From the NCBI RefSeq assembly GCF_965204935.1, contig NZ_CBDBFO010000002.1: a stretch of 64,000 bases of DNA; one strand, written 5' to 3'. Shown here one piece after another: positions 27,590 to 36,148 of the stretch; position 1 is the stretch's first letter, and every line of letters begins with the position of its first letter. A model generated the notes under the pieces. It was not told where the DNA came from, made no database searches, and was given only the letters and a program-made list of their open reading frames with translations. The position numbers and the translations under genes are program-made. Source of the stretch: Hoeflea_A sp965204935. GTDB taxonomy: Bacteria; Pseudomonadota; Alphaproteobacteria; Rhizobiales; Rhizobiaceae.

Positions 27590-29641
27590 ATGAACGAGAT
27601 CGTAAGACAAACCGTAAAGCCAAGCGTGTGCCCGCTGGATTGCCCGGATACCTGTTCGCTTTCGGTCACTGTCTCAGGCGGAACAATCGATGCGGTGCGC
27701 GGCTCGCAGGCCAATCCGTTTACCGACGGTGTCATCTGCAACAAGGTGGCGCGTTCCTATCCGGAATTCGTGCATGGACCGGGGCGTCTGACCCAGCCGC
27801 TCAGGCGCAGCGGCAAGAAGGGCGAAAGCAAGTTCGAGCCGATATCCTGGGACGAAGCGCTTGATCTCGTCCATGACGGGTTGTCACGCGCAATCAGTCA
27901 GCATGGCCCGCAATCGGTGATGCCGTTCAACTATGCCGGGCCGCACGGCGAACTCGCCGGCGGCTCCATGGACCGGCGGTTCTTCCATAAGCTCGGTGCA
28001 ACGTTGCTCAATCGCGGGCCGCTTTGCGGCGCGGTGCGCGGCACAGCCTATACAAGCCTTTACGGTCCGGCTCCCGGAATGCCGCCCGAGCAGGCCAGCG
28101 ACGCCGATCTGGTGGTCGTCTGGGGCAACAATGTCACGGTATCCAACCTTCATCTCATGCGTGTCCTGAAAGATGCGCGAAAGACCGGTACGCGGCTTGT
28201 CGTCATTGATCCGAAGCGAACGAAGATTGCCGAACGCGCCGATCTGTTTTTGCAGATCAGACCGGGAACCGATGTTGTCCTTGCATTGGCCGCTGCCGCG
28301 GAACTCGAGCGACGCGGCGCGCTGGACGATGCTTTCGTCGCACGCTGGACACATGGGTTTGATCGCTACATGGACGAGGCGCGGAAATACAACCCGTCCG
28401 ATGTCGAAAAGGTCTGCGGCCTTACGGCCGGTGAATTCAGTGCTTTCGTGGATCTTTATGCGCGTGCACAAACCGTCGCCGCATCGTTCGGCAACGGGAT
28501 CGAACGTGGGCGTAGCGGCGGCTCCGGGCTGCGGGCCGGCATGGCGCTGCAAGCGCTCACCGGAAATCACGGCAGGCGCGGCGCCGGCGTCATCGCCAAG
28601 CCGGGCCTTGGAGCACCCAAGACCACCGACCGGTTGCAACGGCCGGACCTCGTCCCGGACGGAACGCGCACTTTCAACATTGTCGATGTGGCGCGCAAAC
28701 TATTGGACAAGGATCTTGATCCGCCCGTCATGGCAACAATGATCTACAATCACAACCCGGTCTGCACCCATCCGGACCAGAAGACGCTGATGAAGGCGCT
28801 GATGCGCGAGGATCTTTTTATTGCCGGTTGTGACGTTGTGATGACGGACAGCCTTGCGTATGCCGACGTCATCCTGCCGGCGGCCAGCCACTTCGAATTC
28901 GATGATGTTTACGGCGCCTACGGCCAGAACTATGTGCAGCGCGCCGCGCCCGTCATTCCGTGTGTCGGCGAGAGCCTGCCGAACACCGAGATCTTCAGGC
29001 GTCTCGCGGCCCGGTTTGGCTTCGAAGAGCCGATCTTCAGGGACGACGATGCGACGCTGATGGATGCCGCCTTCGATGCCGGCAATCCGCTGATGCAGGG
29101 ATACCGGCCCAGCGAGTTGCCGCTTGATCGCGCGTTAGAAATGACCGCTGAACGTGGTTCCGACCCCATCATGTGTGACACGGTGACGCCGGCCACGGGC
29201 TCCGGCCGGATCGAACTCTATTCGGAAGATCTCGAGGAGCGTTTCGGATACGGAGTGCCACGCTACGAGCCTGTCGCACGGCGCTATCCTCTCGTCCTCA
29301 TCTCGCCGTCGTCCGACAAGCGCACCAATGCGACGTTCGGAGGCTGCTCCGAGTCCGGCGGTCCGGAAATCGTTGAGATCAACCCGGCCGATGCTGCCGA
29401 ACGCGGCCTGCAAACCGGCGAGATTGCCATCGTCTCAAACGACCAGGCGGAAGTCGCGCTCAAAGTCGTCGTATCGGACAAGGTGCTCGCCGGTGTTCTC
29501 TACAGTCCCAAGGGGACCTGGCTGCGCTCCAGCGACACCGGATACACCGTCAACGCTCTCATCTCGGCAGATATTCGCGCCGACATCGAAGAGGGTGCCT
29601 GCTACAACGAAACTTTCGTGGAGATCGCTCCACGTTCCTGA
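27590..29641 (+). CDS. Molybdopterin-dependent oxidoreductase (Mo-bisPGD family)
   Basis: A 683-residue protein of the DMSO-reductase superfamily. An N-terminal 4Fe-4S motif C14-x3-C18-x3-C22-x27-C50 leads into the molybdopterin domain (about 55-560) and a molydop_binding C-terminal domain (about 575-680). No Tat signal is present, so it is probably cytoplasmic. The likely Mo ligand region, GPLCGAVRG, contains a cysteine. The substrate is not evident; formate-dehydrogenase-like and BisC-like members look similar. The start is the ATG preceded by CGGAGC; an upstream in-frame start lacks family similarity. A PPOX-fold gene follows 14 bases later and may be co-expressed. Confidence 0.83.
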   Translation: MNEIVRQTVKPSVCPLDCPDTCSLSVTVSGGTIDAVRGSQANPFTDGVICNKVARSYPEFVHGPGRLTQPLRRSGKKGESKFEPISWDEALDLVHDGLSRAISQHGPQSVMPFNYAGPHGELAGGSMDRRFFHKLGATLLNRGPLCGAVRGTAYTSLYGPAPGMPPEQASDADLVVVWGNNVTVSNLHLMRVLKDARKTGTRLVVIDPKRTKIAERADLFLQIRPGTDVVLALAAAAELERRGALDDAFVARWTHGFDRYMDEARKYNPSDVEKVCGLTAGEFSAFVDLYARAQTVAASFGNGIERGRSGGSGLRAGMALQALTGNHGRRGAGVIAKPGLGAPKTTDRLQRPDLVPDGTRTFNIVDVARKLLDKDLDPPVMATMIYNHNPVCTHPDQKTLMKALMREDLFIAGCDVVMTDSLAYADVILPAASHFEFDDVYGAYGQNYVQRAAPVIPCVGESLPNTEIFRRLAARFGFEEPIFRDDDATLMDAAFDAGNPLMQGYRPSELPLDRALEMTAERGSDPIMCDTVTPATGSGRIELYSEDLEERFGYGVPRYEPVARRYPLVLISPSSDKRTNATFGGCSESGGPEIVEINPADAAERGLQTGEIAIVSNDQAEVALKVVVSDKVLAGVLYSPKGTWLRSSDTGYTVNALISADIRADIEEGACYNETFVEIAPRS

Positions 29642-29655
29642 TCACGGAGGTCGAA

Positions 29656-30102
29656 ATGCTGACCGGCGAAATGAAGACCCTCATAGGTGAACACACGGCC
29701 GGTATGGTTGCGACCATCAATGAAGACGGCACACCTTCCGTTTCACCAAAGGCGACCTTCGTCATCATCGACGAAGAGACGATCGCGTTCGGCAATCTGC
29801 GTTCGCCCGGAACGCTCGCCAATATCAGGCGCAATGCGGCCATCGAGGTGTGCTTTATCGATGTGCTTGCACGCAAGGCCGTTCGTGTTACGGGAACCGC
29901 TTCAATCATCTCGAAGTCAAAGGCAAGTTCGGCGATGCTGGCCGCTTTTGAGGCACCTTGGGGCGAATACCTTCCGCTCATGTCGGCCTTCGTATCGATT
30001 GCGATCAGTGATGCCGAGATGATCCTGTCTCCGGCATACGATATCGGCCACACAGAGGAAGATCTGCGCGCGGCCAATCTGGCACGTTTGAACGCGCTTT
30101 GA
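29656..30102 (+). CDS. Pyridoxamine 5'-phosphate oxidase-fold (PPOX) flavin protein
   Basis: A 148-residue split-barrel protein: GMVATINEDGTPSVSPKATFV is the opening strand pair, EETIAFGNLRSPGTLANIRRN the flavin-phosphate region, and AVRVTGTASII a later strand. Such proteins bind FMN or F420; the reaction is not predictable. A GGAGG site precedes it, and the 14-base spacing suggests a transcript shared with the molybdoenzyme gene. The downstream MocR-type regulator often controls PLP-linked genes, but this protein lacks the features of true PdxH. Confidence 0.78.
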   Translation: MLTGEMKTLIGEHTAGMVATINEDGTPSVSPKATFVIIDEETIAFGNLRSPGTLANIRRNAAIEVCFIDVLARKAVRVTGTASIISKSKASSAMLAAFEAPWGEYLPLMSAFVSIAISDAEMILSPAYDIGHTEEDLRAANLARLNAL

Positions 30103-30114
30103 AGCAGGCGGTTG

Positions 30115-30140
30115 TTTTGGCAGGTTGCTCCGTGCCAAAA
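30115..30140. promoter_or_regulatory. Inverted-repeat operator candidate of the MocR gene
   Basis: TTTTGGCA (30115-30122) and TGCCAAAA (30133-30140) are exact inverse copies ten bases apart, 34 bp upstream of the regulator start. A related sequence, TATTGGTATGCCGAAA, occurs at 27483-27498 upstream of the molybdoenzyme gene. It is a plausible autoregulatory site; it could instead act as a weak terminator for the PPOX gene. Confidence 0.5.
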
Positions 30141-30173
30141 TTGAGCTGTTGAAAAGAGCTCATAATCGCAAAT

Positions 30174-31610
30174 ATGAACAAACCAATGAAATCAGGCGCC
30201 GGATCATCTGTCGCTGTCCCCGTAGACCGGAACAGCGGCGTTCCGATCTTCCAGCAGGTCTACGAGGGTCTTCGCACGCAAATCGTCTCCGGTGCCTTCG
30301 GGAGCAGCGGGCATCTGCCGCCGACCCGTGCTTTGGCAGTGGAACTGGGCATCTCACGTTCGACCATCGTCACCGCCTATGACCAGCTCGTTGCGGAAGG
30401 TTACGTGGAGGGCCGGCAAGGGTCGGGCTTCGCGGTCTGTCAAATGGGCGAGGTCGAGTTCGCGGCAGTCGAGAAGACCGGCAAGGTCAAGGCGCTGCCG
30501 CCGGAGCGCTCAGGGCCAAAGCCGTTCAGCCCGGGTGTTCCCGACATGCGCCATTTCCCGCATCGGCAATGGGCGCGCTGCGTTGCGCGGGTGGCCCGTA
30601 ACGAGCCGGAAGCGCTGGTCATGCGGGATGATTCTTTCGGAGACACGCGCCTGCGCAAGGCTGTGTGCGAACACATCCTGCAGTGGCGTGGCGTGCGCGC
30701 CGATCCGGAGCAGGTCCTGGTGACGGCCGGTTCCGGTGATGCGCTGGAAATCTGCATACGCGCGCTGGCAGTGCCGGGAGATCGCGTCGGCCTCGAAGAT
30801 CCGGGTTATCCGCAGATCAGGAACTTCGTCACCAGCCTCGGTATGCAGCCGCTTTGGCTGCGTGTCGGTGCGGACGGTGCCGCTTTGCCGCCGGAAGGCA
30901 AAGGCGCGGCACCTCGTCTGGTGGTGCTGACACCATCACAACAATATCCGCTCGGTGGTGCGATGACCCAGGGCAGGCGGCTAGAATATCTCAATTGGGC
31001 AGACAGCGCCGGCAGCTGGATCATCGAGGACGATTACGACAGCGAGTTTCGCTACGCCGGAAGACCGATCCCGGCGCTCTCCGGTCTCGACCGCAATTCA
31101 CGCACGATCTATGCAGGCAGCTTCTCGAAGATCTTTTCCAACAATTTGCGCATCGGATATCTGGTGATCCCGGAAGCCCTGCTACAACGCTTTGCCGAAA
31201 CGCTCGAACGGTTTGGCGGCAAGGCGTCGATCATGCCGCAACGGGCCCTGGCGGTGTTCTTCGAGGAGAGCGAATTCTACCGGCATTTGCGCCGGGTGCG
31301 GCGTGTCTATTCCGAGCGGCGAAAGGTGTTGATCGAGCAATTGAAGACGGGCCTCGGGCCGCCGATGAACATTGAAGACCATCAGGCCGGCATGCAGTTC
31401 GTCGTCAGCCTTCCGAACAGATGCGACGATGTTGCGCTTTCGGAAGCTGCATCCGCAAACGGGCTTTCCGTCGCCGCATTGTCGTCCTTTTATGCGGGCA
31501 CACCCCGCCGAAAGGGGCTGGTCCTTGGCTTCTGCGCCTTCACACCGGAGGAACTGGAGGCCGGTGCCGCCCTGCTGACGCCGATGATACTTGATGCCTT
31601 GAAGGCCTGA
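30174..31610 (+). CDS. MocR/PdxR-type transcriptional regulator (GntR HTH + aminotransferase fold)
   Basis: A 478-residue fusion of a GntR winged helix (about 24-90; FQQVYEGLRTQIVSGAF and LAVELGISRSTIVTAYDQL) with a class I aminotransferase domain (about 115-475). The lysine that would bind pyridoxal phosphate is retained (K319 in AGSFSKIFSNN). MocR proteins sense PLP or amino compounds and regulate nearby genes. Here the neighbours are a PPOX protein and a molybdoenzyme. A perfect 8-bp inverted repeat lies just upstream. Confidence 0.88.
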   Translation: MNKPMKSGAGSSVAVPVDRNSGVPIFQQVYEGLRTQIVSGAFGSSGHLPPTRALAVELGISRSTIVTAYDQLVAEGYVEGRQGSGFAVCQMGEVEFAAVEKTGKVKALPPERSGPKPFSPGVPDMRHFPHRQWARCVARVARNEPEALVMRDDSFGDTRLRKAVCEHILQWRGVRADPEQVLVTAGSGDALEICIRALAVPGDRVGLEDPGYPQIRNFVTSLGMQPLWLRVGADGAALPPEGKGAAPRLVVLTPSQQYPLGGAMTQGRRLEYLNWADSAGSWIIEDDYDSEFRYAGRPIPALSGLDRNSRTIYAGSFSKIFSNNLRIGYLVIPEALLQRFAETLERFGGKASIMPQRALAVFFEESEFYRHLRRVRRVYSERRKVLIEQLKTGLGPPMNIEDHQAGMQFVVSLPNRCDDVALSEAASANGLSVAALSSFYAGTPRRKGLVLGFCAFTPEELEAGAALLTPMILDALKA

Positions 31611-32021
31611 GTCGGCCGGTCGGGGCAATATTATTGGCTATCCAAGCAAAAAACACGGACCGGAATACGCCATTTGCGCGAACATGAATCCCGGTTATCG
31701 GCAAACGGGAACAAAAGGTGAAGCTTATCCACAAGATGCCAACAGACTGACATCACCGTTCCGTTGAAAACCATCAATCGATCTTCCGGCCACAATTGTT
31801 GAATCCACAGCGTTAAGGCTTGTGTTTCAATCGGTTGCCGCACCCGCTTTATCGACCTGGACAGATTGTGGCGGTGCACCGTCAAATTTCATTAACGCCG
31901 CTGATCCGTATTTGATCCTTTCGGCCTCACTGAATCCCAATTTCGTCAATGCAGTTGCCTCATTGCTGAATTGCGTACGCATTTCGCGTTGAGTGGAACA
32001 CATTTTACGGGCGGACATTTT
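31611..32021. other. Intergenic region after the MocR gene
   Basis: About 410 bases, less GC-rich than its surroundings. Apart from a doubtful minus-strand small ORF (listed separately) and probable promoter DNA for the next gene, I see no RNA gene, terminator or repeat. Confidence 0.4.
31827..31982 (-). CDS. Possible small protein of 51 residues
   Basis: The frame encodes a 51-residue hydrophilic peptide (contains KLGFSEAERIKYGSAALMKF), with a plausible helical pattern. Third-position GC is near 50 percent, well below that of neighbouring genes, and no clear ribosome site is seen, so it may be chance. It lies divergent from the transglutaminase-like gene, 39 bases away. Confidence 0.28.
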   Translation of the reverse strand: MRTQFSNEATALTKLGFSEAERIKYGSAALMKFDGAPPQSVQVDKAGAATD

Positions 32022-32963
32022 ATGGAAATCAGTTATGCGACACACACCGCATGGTCTAATCCAGGTCTCTTTCGACGCAAGCTAGATGAACTTCCGATGG
32101 ATCCGGAGGGTCTGGCCGATGTTCTCGAGAACTTCATGATTCACCACGACGTGGTGCGGCTGCTGCAGCTGGGCACGCCGCGCTATGCCATGTCTGATCA
32201 CAGCATGCGGACGGTCGAGCGCATGCTCGGCACGGCGTTTCGGCGCGATCGGCGCTCGCTTCTTGTACCGCGGGACATACCGGCATACCTGCATGTCAGC
32301 GCCCGCGATTTTGCACTGATTGCAACCAGCGTGCTGCGATGCAACGGCTTTGAGGCGCGTGTGCGCGTCGGTTTTGCGGACTATTTCCGGATGGGTCACT
32401 GGGAAGACCACTGGCTTTGCGAATACCGCTCAGATTGCGGTTGGCGGCTCTTCGACGCGCAACTGGGATGGCGCGCCCGGCAGGCGCTCGGCATCAGTTT
32501 CCCGATCCACGATGTACCCCGCACCCGCTTCCTGACGGGCGGTGACCTTTGGATGGCGATCCGGTCCGGGCAAATCAAGGCGGCCAACTGCGGCCGGTAT
32601 CACGCCGGCATTCGTGGCGCATGGCTTCCCGCGGCAAACATCTTGAAGGATGTCGCGACACTGTGCGGTGTGGAACCCTTGCCATCCGACTACTGGGGAC
32701 TGGGCGAGGAATTCAGCAGAAACAAGGCCGTATCGGTCAAAGCTTATGAAGAGCTCGATGCACTTGCTCAAGCGTTTTCCGACACGCCGCAGACACCCTT
32801 CGAAGCAAGGGCGCTTGTCGAACAGTTCCCATGGGCAAGCCCGATCGACGCAAATCTGAGCAGTGACGAGGCTATTGTCAGCGACAAGCAGATCATTGCG
32901 CTGCCCGCCTGGCGGCATGTGTCCCAGCCGGCACCGCTGGCGCAGGCAACGGTTGGACGCTGA
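32022..32963 (+). CDS. Transglutaminase-like domain protein, catalytic Cys apparently lost
   Basis: A 313-residue cytoplasmic protein with the core of bacterial transglutaminase-like domains. SARDFALIATSVLR is followed by GFEARVRVGFADYF, then EDHW (histidine) and LFDAQLGW (aspartate). In related proteins the first motif normally reads CRDF, with the nucleophilic cysteine; here position 94 is alanine. It may be a pseudoenzyme, or my alignment by eye may be off by a turn. The start chosen excludes a weakly supported upstream ATG. It lies in the segment that splits the dcw cluster. Confidence 0.62.
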   Translation: MEISYATHTAWSNPGLFRRKLDELPMDPEGLADVLENFMIHHDVVRLLQLGTPRYAMSDHSMRTVERMLGTAFRRDRRSLLVPRDIPAYLHVSARDFALIATSVLRCNGFEARVRVGFADYFRMGHWEDHWLCEYRSDCGWRLFDAQLGWRARQALGISFPIHDVPRTRFLTGGDLWMAIRSGQIKAANCGRYHAGIRGAWLPAANILKDVATLCGVEPLPSDYWGLGEEFSRNKAVSVKAYEELDALAQAFSDTPQTPFEARALVEQFPWASPIDANLSSDEAIVSDKQIIALPAWRHVSQPAPLAQATVGR

Positions 32964-32998
32964 AGCGCATCATTCGGGTTGAAATTCTCCGCCGGAAG

Positions 32999-33020
32999 AC
33001 TGTGGCCGATTGGCCACAGT
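32999..33020. terminator. Hairpin after the transglutaminase-like gene
   Basis: ACTGTGGCC (32999-33007), loop GATT, GGCCACAGT (33012-33020): a perfect 9-bp stem. The T-run after it is poor (TCGGATTTCT), so termination would be weak. A role as an operator for the following exported-protein gene is also possible. Confidence 0.45.
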
Positions 33021-33105
33021 TCGGATTTCTGACATGCCAATTATTGTCCGAGGGTCGCCTTTTTGATACCGAGTCCGTGGGGCATGTTGAAGGCGGGACG
33101 TCAAA

Positions 33106-34113
33106 ATGAAATTTGGCAGATATTTGCGTGGCAAAACACGCCGTGGCATGGCCACTGCACTCTTTCAATCAGTTTCGGCCGGGGCACTCTGTTTCGCCCT
33201 TGCCACAACATCGGCGGGTGCGGCGGACCCCGCCGAGCTTCCCACCCGGGACCTTGCCACTGTCTTCGAGGTCAATGCCTGGGGCGGCTATCTTTGGCGC
33301 GGTGGCGACGCGATCAATTCGTCAGGTGGTGCGCCCAACGAAATCGAGGATTTCCCGCTTTTCGGCGGCGGCGCATTGTTCGCAGTGCCAGTCCTCGACA
33401 CCTGGCTTGCCCAACTCGAATTTGAGGGCGAGGGCGCATTTGACAACGACAATGTCAATGGCGTGCCGGCCGATGACACCTATTCCGGCGGATATACGGG
33501 CGCCGGTCAATTCGCGTTTACGCACAATCATTTCCTGATGGGCGTTTTTGCCGGCGCTGGTGAGACGTTTTTCCATGAAACGACAACCGATCACGATGTA
33601 ACGCAGTGGATTGCGGGCGGGCAGGCGCGGGTCCTCAACGAAAGAGGCTCGCTGGCGCTGCAACTGGGCTATTTCGACACCCATGCCGACAGCGGCAACA
33701 TGGAGACCCTCAGCGACACGATTTTCGTTCGCGCGGTCGGACAGGTTTTCTTCAACAACGGACAGACCATGCTCGAGGGCGCTGTCGCTTATGCCGACGG
33801 CACCCAGGACGAGGACGATGCGCCCTTTTCCAACTCCACAGATATGTGGGCATGGGAAATCGTGCTTGAACATCAGCTGGCGATGCTTTCCGGCGACAAT
33901 TCGGCCGCTTCGGTTTTCGTGTCCTATGAAGGTGTCCAGGTCAACGAGGACAGCACCTCGGGCAGCACGGACAGCCTTGTCGACCAGGGCATCTATGCCG
34001 GTTTGAAGTTCCGGCTCGGCGGCCAGCAGAGCCTTTACGAGCGTGAAATGAGCACCGCGCCCGGCCTTCCGAAAGTCCATCGCTGGCTCGGTGCAGTTCC
34101 CGCCGTCGACTGA
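33106..34113 (+). CDS. Exported beta-rich protein of unknown function, probably outer membrane
   Basis: A 335-residue protein with a signal peptide (hydrophobic region about 20-38, cleavage near AGA-AD). The mature part alternates short aromatic beta strands and polar turns (GGYLWRGGD, GQFAFTHNHFLMGVFAG, IFVRAVGQVFF, AAVFVSYEG-like segments), which fits a beta-barrel or autotransporter-like wall. It does not end in the usual C-terminal phenylalanine. It is acidic and glycine-rich. I do not recognise a named family. It sits just before ddl with its own upstream region. Confidence 0.6.
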   Translation: MKFGRYLRGKTRRGMATALFQSVSAGALCFALATTSAGAADPAELPTRDLATVFEVNAWGGYLWRGGDAINSSGGAPNEIEDFPLFGGGALFAVPVLDTWLAQLEFEGEGAFDNDNVNGVPADDTYSGGYTGAGQFAFTHNHFLMGVFAGAGETFFHETTTDHDVTQWIAGGQARVLNERGSLALQLGYFDTHADSGNMETLSDTIFVRAVGQVFFNNGQTMLEGAVAYADGTQDEDDAPFSNSTDMWAWEIVLEHQLAMLSGDNSAASVFVSYEGVQVNEDSTSGSTDSLVDQGIYAGLKFRLGGQQSLYEREMSTAPGLPKVHRWLGAVPAVD

Positions 34114-34181
34114 TCCAGTCACCAATTGCGATAAAAAGTTGCCATTTGCAGCAATATCTGTTGCGAATGGCGCAACGCTCT

Positions 34182-34250
34182 GATTCTACTGGCCTTAGAG
34201 TTTCCGTATTTTGAGTCGATTTAGCCCGCACACCGTCTGCGGGCGGATTC
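34182..34250. promoter_or_regulatory. Three GANTC sites upstream of ddl-ftsQAZ
   Basis: GATTC at 34182, GAGTC at 34213 and GATTC at 34246 occur within 69 bp in the only sizeable gap ahead of the second dcw block. A perfect 7-bp hairpin, GCCCGCA to TGCGGGC (34224-34244), lies between the last two. This is probably the promoter region of ddl-ftsQ-ftsA-ftsZ. Confidence 0.45.
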
Positions 34251-34298
34251 GTGCTCATTCCGCCGCAGCCGCGGTGATGCGAGATTTTGGGGGCAGTG

Positions 34299-35225
34299 AT
34301 GCGCAAGAAACACGTGGCCGTTCTGATGGGCGGCTTTTCATCGGAACGGCCGGTCAGTCTTTCCTCCGGCAATGCCTGTGCCGATGCCCTCGAGGAGGTC
34401 GGCTATCCGGTGACGCGGGTTGATGTCGGGCGCGATGTCGCAGCCGTGCTGGCAGAGCTCAACCCCGATGTAGCGTTCAACGCCCTGCACGGTCCATACG
34501 GCGAGGACGGCACGATCCAGGGGGTCCTCGAGTTCCTGGAGATACCCTATACGCATTCAGGCGTCGCGGCCTCGGCACTGGCCATGCACAAGCAACAGGC
34601 CAAGCGCATTGCCTCGAGCGTCGGCATACCCGTGGCCGAGGAACTGGTCATGCACCGGCTGGAGATCGAGCTCATCCACCCGATGGAGCCGCCCTATGTC
34701 GTCAAGCCGGTGAGCGAGGGTTCGAGTTTCGGGGTTGTGATCGTCCATGAGGAGCATACCCACCCGCCCCAGAGCATCGGCTCGGCGGATTGGCCATATG
34801 GCGATCATGTCATGGTTGAACGATTCGTCCACGGACGCGAATTGACCTGTGCCGTCATGGGCGATCAAGCCCTTGGGGTCACAGAAATTTTCCCCATCGG
34901 CCACAGTTTTTACGATTATGAAGCAAAATACGTAAAAGGCGGATCAAAACACGAATATCCGGCGAAAATTTTACCAAATATTTACCAAAAAATTCAGAAA
35001 CTGTCCCTGATGGCGCACCAAGCTCTCGGGTGTCGTGGCGTAAGCCGTTCTGACTTTCGGTATGACGACCGTTTTTCCGAAGACGGTGAAGTCGTCTGGT
35101 TGGAAATCAACACGCAGCCAGGCATGACTCCGACATCCATGGTGCCCGAACTGGCGGATCTTGCCGGCTATTCCTTCGGCGAGCTGCTGACCTGGATGGT
35201 GGAGGATGCTTCGTGCATGCGTTAG
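34299..35225 (+). CDS. ddl: D-alanine--D-alanine ligase
   Basis: A 308-residue ATP-grasp enzyme that makes D-Ala-D-Ala, the dipeptide added by the MurF half of the fused gene. VLMGGFSSERPVSLSSG opens the N-terminal domain, HGPYGEDGTIQG and YVVKPVSEGSSFGV bind substrate and ATP, and WLEINTQPGMT holds the metal ligands. I took the ATG rather than the adjacent in-frame GTG or upstream TTG. It overlaps ftsQ by 13 bases. It heads the second dcw block. Confidence 0.95.
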   Translation: MRKKHVAVLMGGFSSERPVSLSSGNACADALEEVGYPVTRVDVGRDVAAVLAELNPDVAFNALHGPYGEDGTIQGVLEFLEIPYTHSGVAASALAMHKQQAKRIASSVGIPVAEELVMHRLEIELIHPMEPPYVVKPVSEGSSFGVVIVHEEHTHPPQSIGSADWPYGDHVMVERFVHGRELTCAVMGDQALGVTEIFPIGHSFYDYEAKYVKGGSKHEYPAKILPNIYQKIQKLSLMAHQALGCRGVSRSDFRYDDRFSEDGEVVWLEINTQPGMTPTSMVPELADLAGYSFGELLTWMVEDASCMR

Positions 35226-36148
35226 GGGACTGGTGGATTAGAAGACGGCGAAAGGCCGCGATGCGCCTGGAAGGTGCCGCGCCCGAGACGTCCGTCGTCC
35301 TGCCGCGCATCCTGCGCCGTCCCACACGCCTCTTCACGGCACTTTTCGATGGACGCGTCGCGATTCCGATCCATACCGGATCCATCGCGACCGCTGGACT
35401 TTTTGCCTTGACCGGACTTTACGGCGTTGTCGAGGGCGGGCACTTGCGCGCCCTCGCGGAGAGCACGACGTCGGCCGCCGGTTTTGCCATCGAGACCGTG
35501 AATGTTGCCGGCAATCACGAAACATCACCGATCGACGTCTTCCAGCAGCTCGGGCTCGACGGGCACACATCGCTGATAACTCTCGACGTCGAGGGAGCGC
35601 GAAAAGCAGTGATGGATCTGCCCTGGGTCATGGATGCCGAAATTCGCAAGATCTACCCGGACGCGATTGATATCAAGTTGTCGGAGAAGCGCGCCTTCGG
35701 CATCTGGCAGCATGGCCGGGAATTGTCGCTGATCGAGCGCAACGGCAATGTCATTGCACCGCTGACCAGCGAGAAATTCACCAAATTGCCGCTGTTCGTG
35801 GGGCTCGGCGCCGATGCCCATGCAGAGGCGTTTGACGCAATGCTCGACAATTGGCCCGAGTTGAAACCGCGTATTCGGGCCCGCATTCGTGTTGCCGACC
35901 GGCGCTGGGATATCCGCCTCGACAACGGCGTCACCGTGCGCCTTCCCGAAGATGGTGCCGCCGGAGCGCTCGCCAGGCTGCAGCGCATGGACGCCGAACA
36001 GGAAATCCTTGGCCGCGATATCGCCACCGTCGACCTGCGGTTGGCCGACCGGATCACGATCGGCCTGACGGAAGGCGCCGCTGAACGGCGCCAAAACGCC
36101 CTGGAAGCGCGGGAGCGCCTGCTGAAGAAACGGGGCCGCAATTCATGA
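35213..36148 (+). CDS. ftsQ: Cell division protein FtsQ
   Basis: A 311-residue bitopic protein. A basic cytoplasmic tail is followed by one membrane span (about 54-72), a POTRA domain (about 92-160, IETVNVAGNHETSPIDVFQQL) and the FtsQ beta domain. It recruits FtsL and FtsB to the septum. The GTG start has a GGAGGA site and overlaps ddl; an in-frame ATG 16 codons later is an alternative. Confidence 0.92.
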   Translation: MHALGDWWIRRRRKAAMRLEGAAPETSVVLPRILRRPTRLFTALFDGRVAIPIHTGSIATAGLFALTGLYGVVEGGHLRALAESTTSAAGFAIETVNVAGNHETSPIDVFQQLGLDGHTSLITLDVEGARKAVMDLPWVMDAEIRKIYPDAIDIKLSEKRAFGIWQHGRELSLIERNGNVIAPLTSEKFTKLPLFVGLGADAHAEAFDAMLDNWPELKPRIRARIRVADRRWDIRLDNGVTVRLPEDGAAGALARLQRMDAEQEILGRDIATVDLRLADRITIGLTEGAAERRQNALEARERLLKKRGRNS

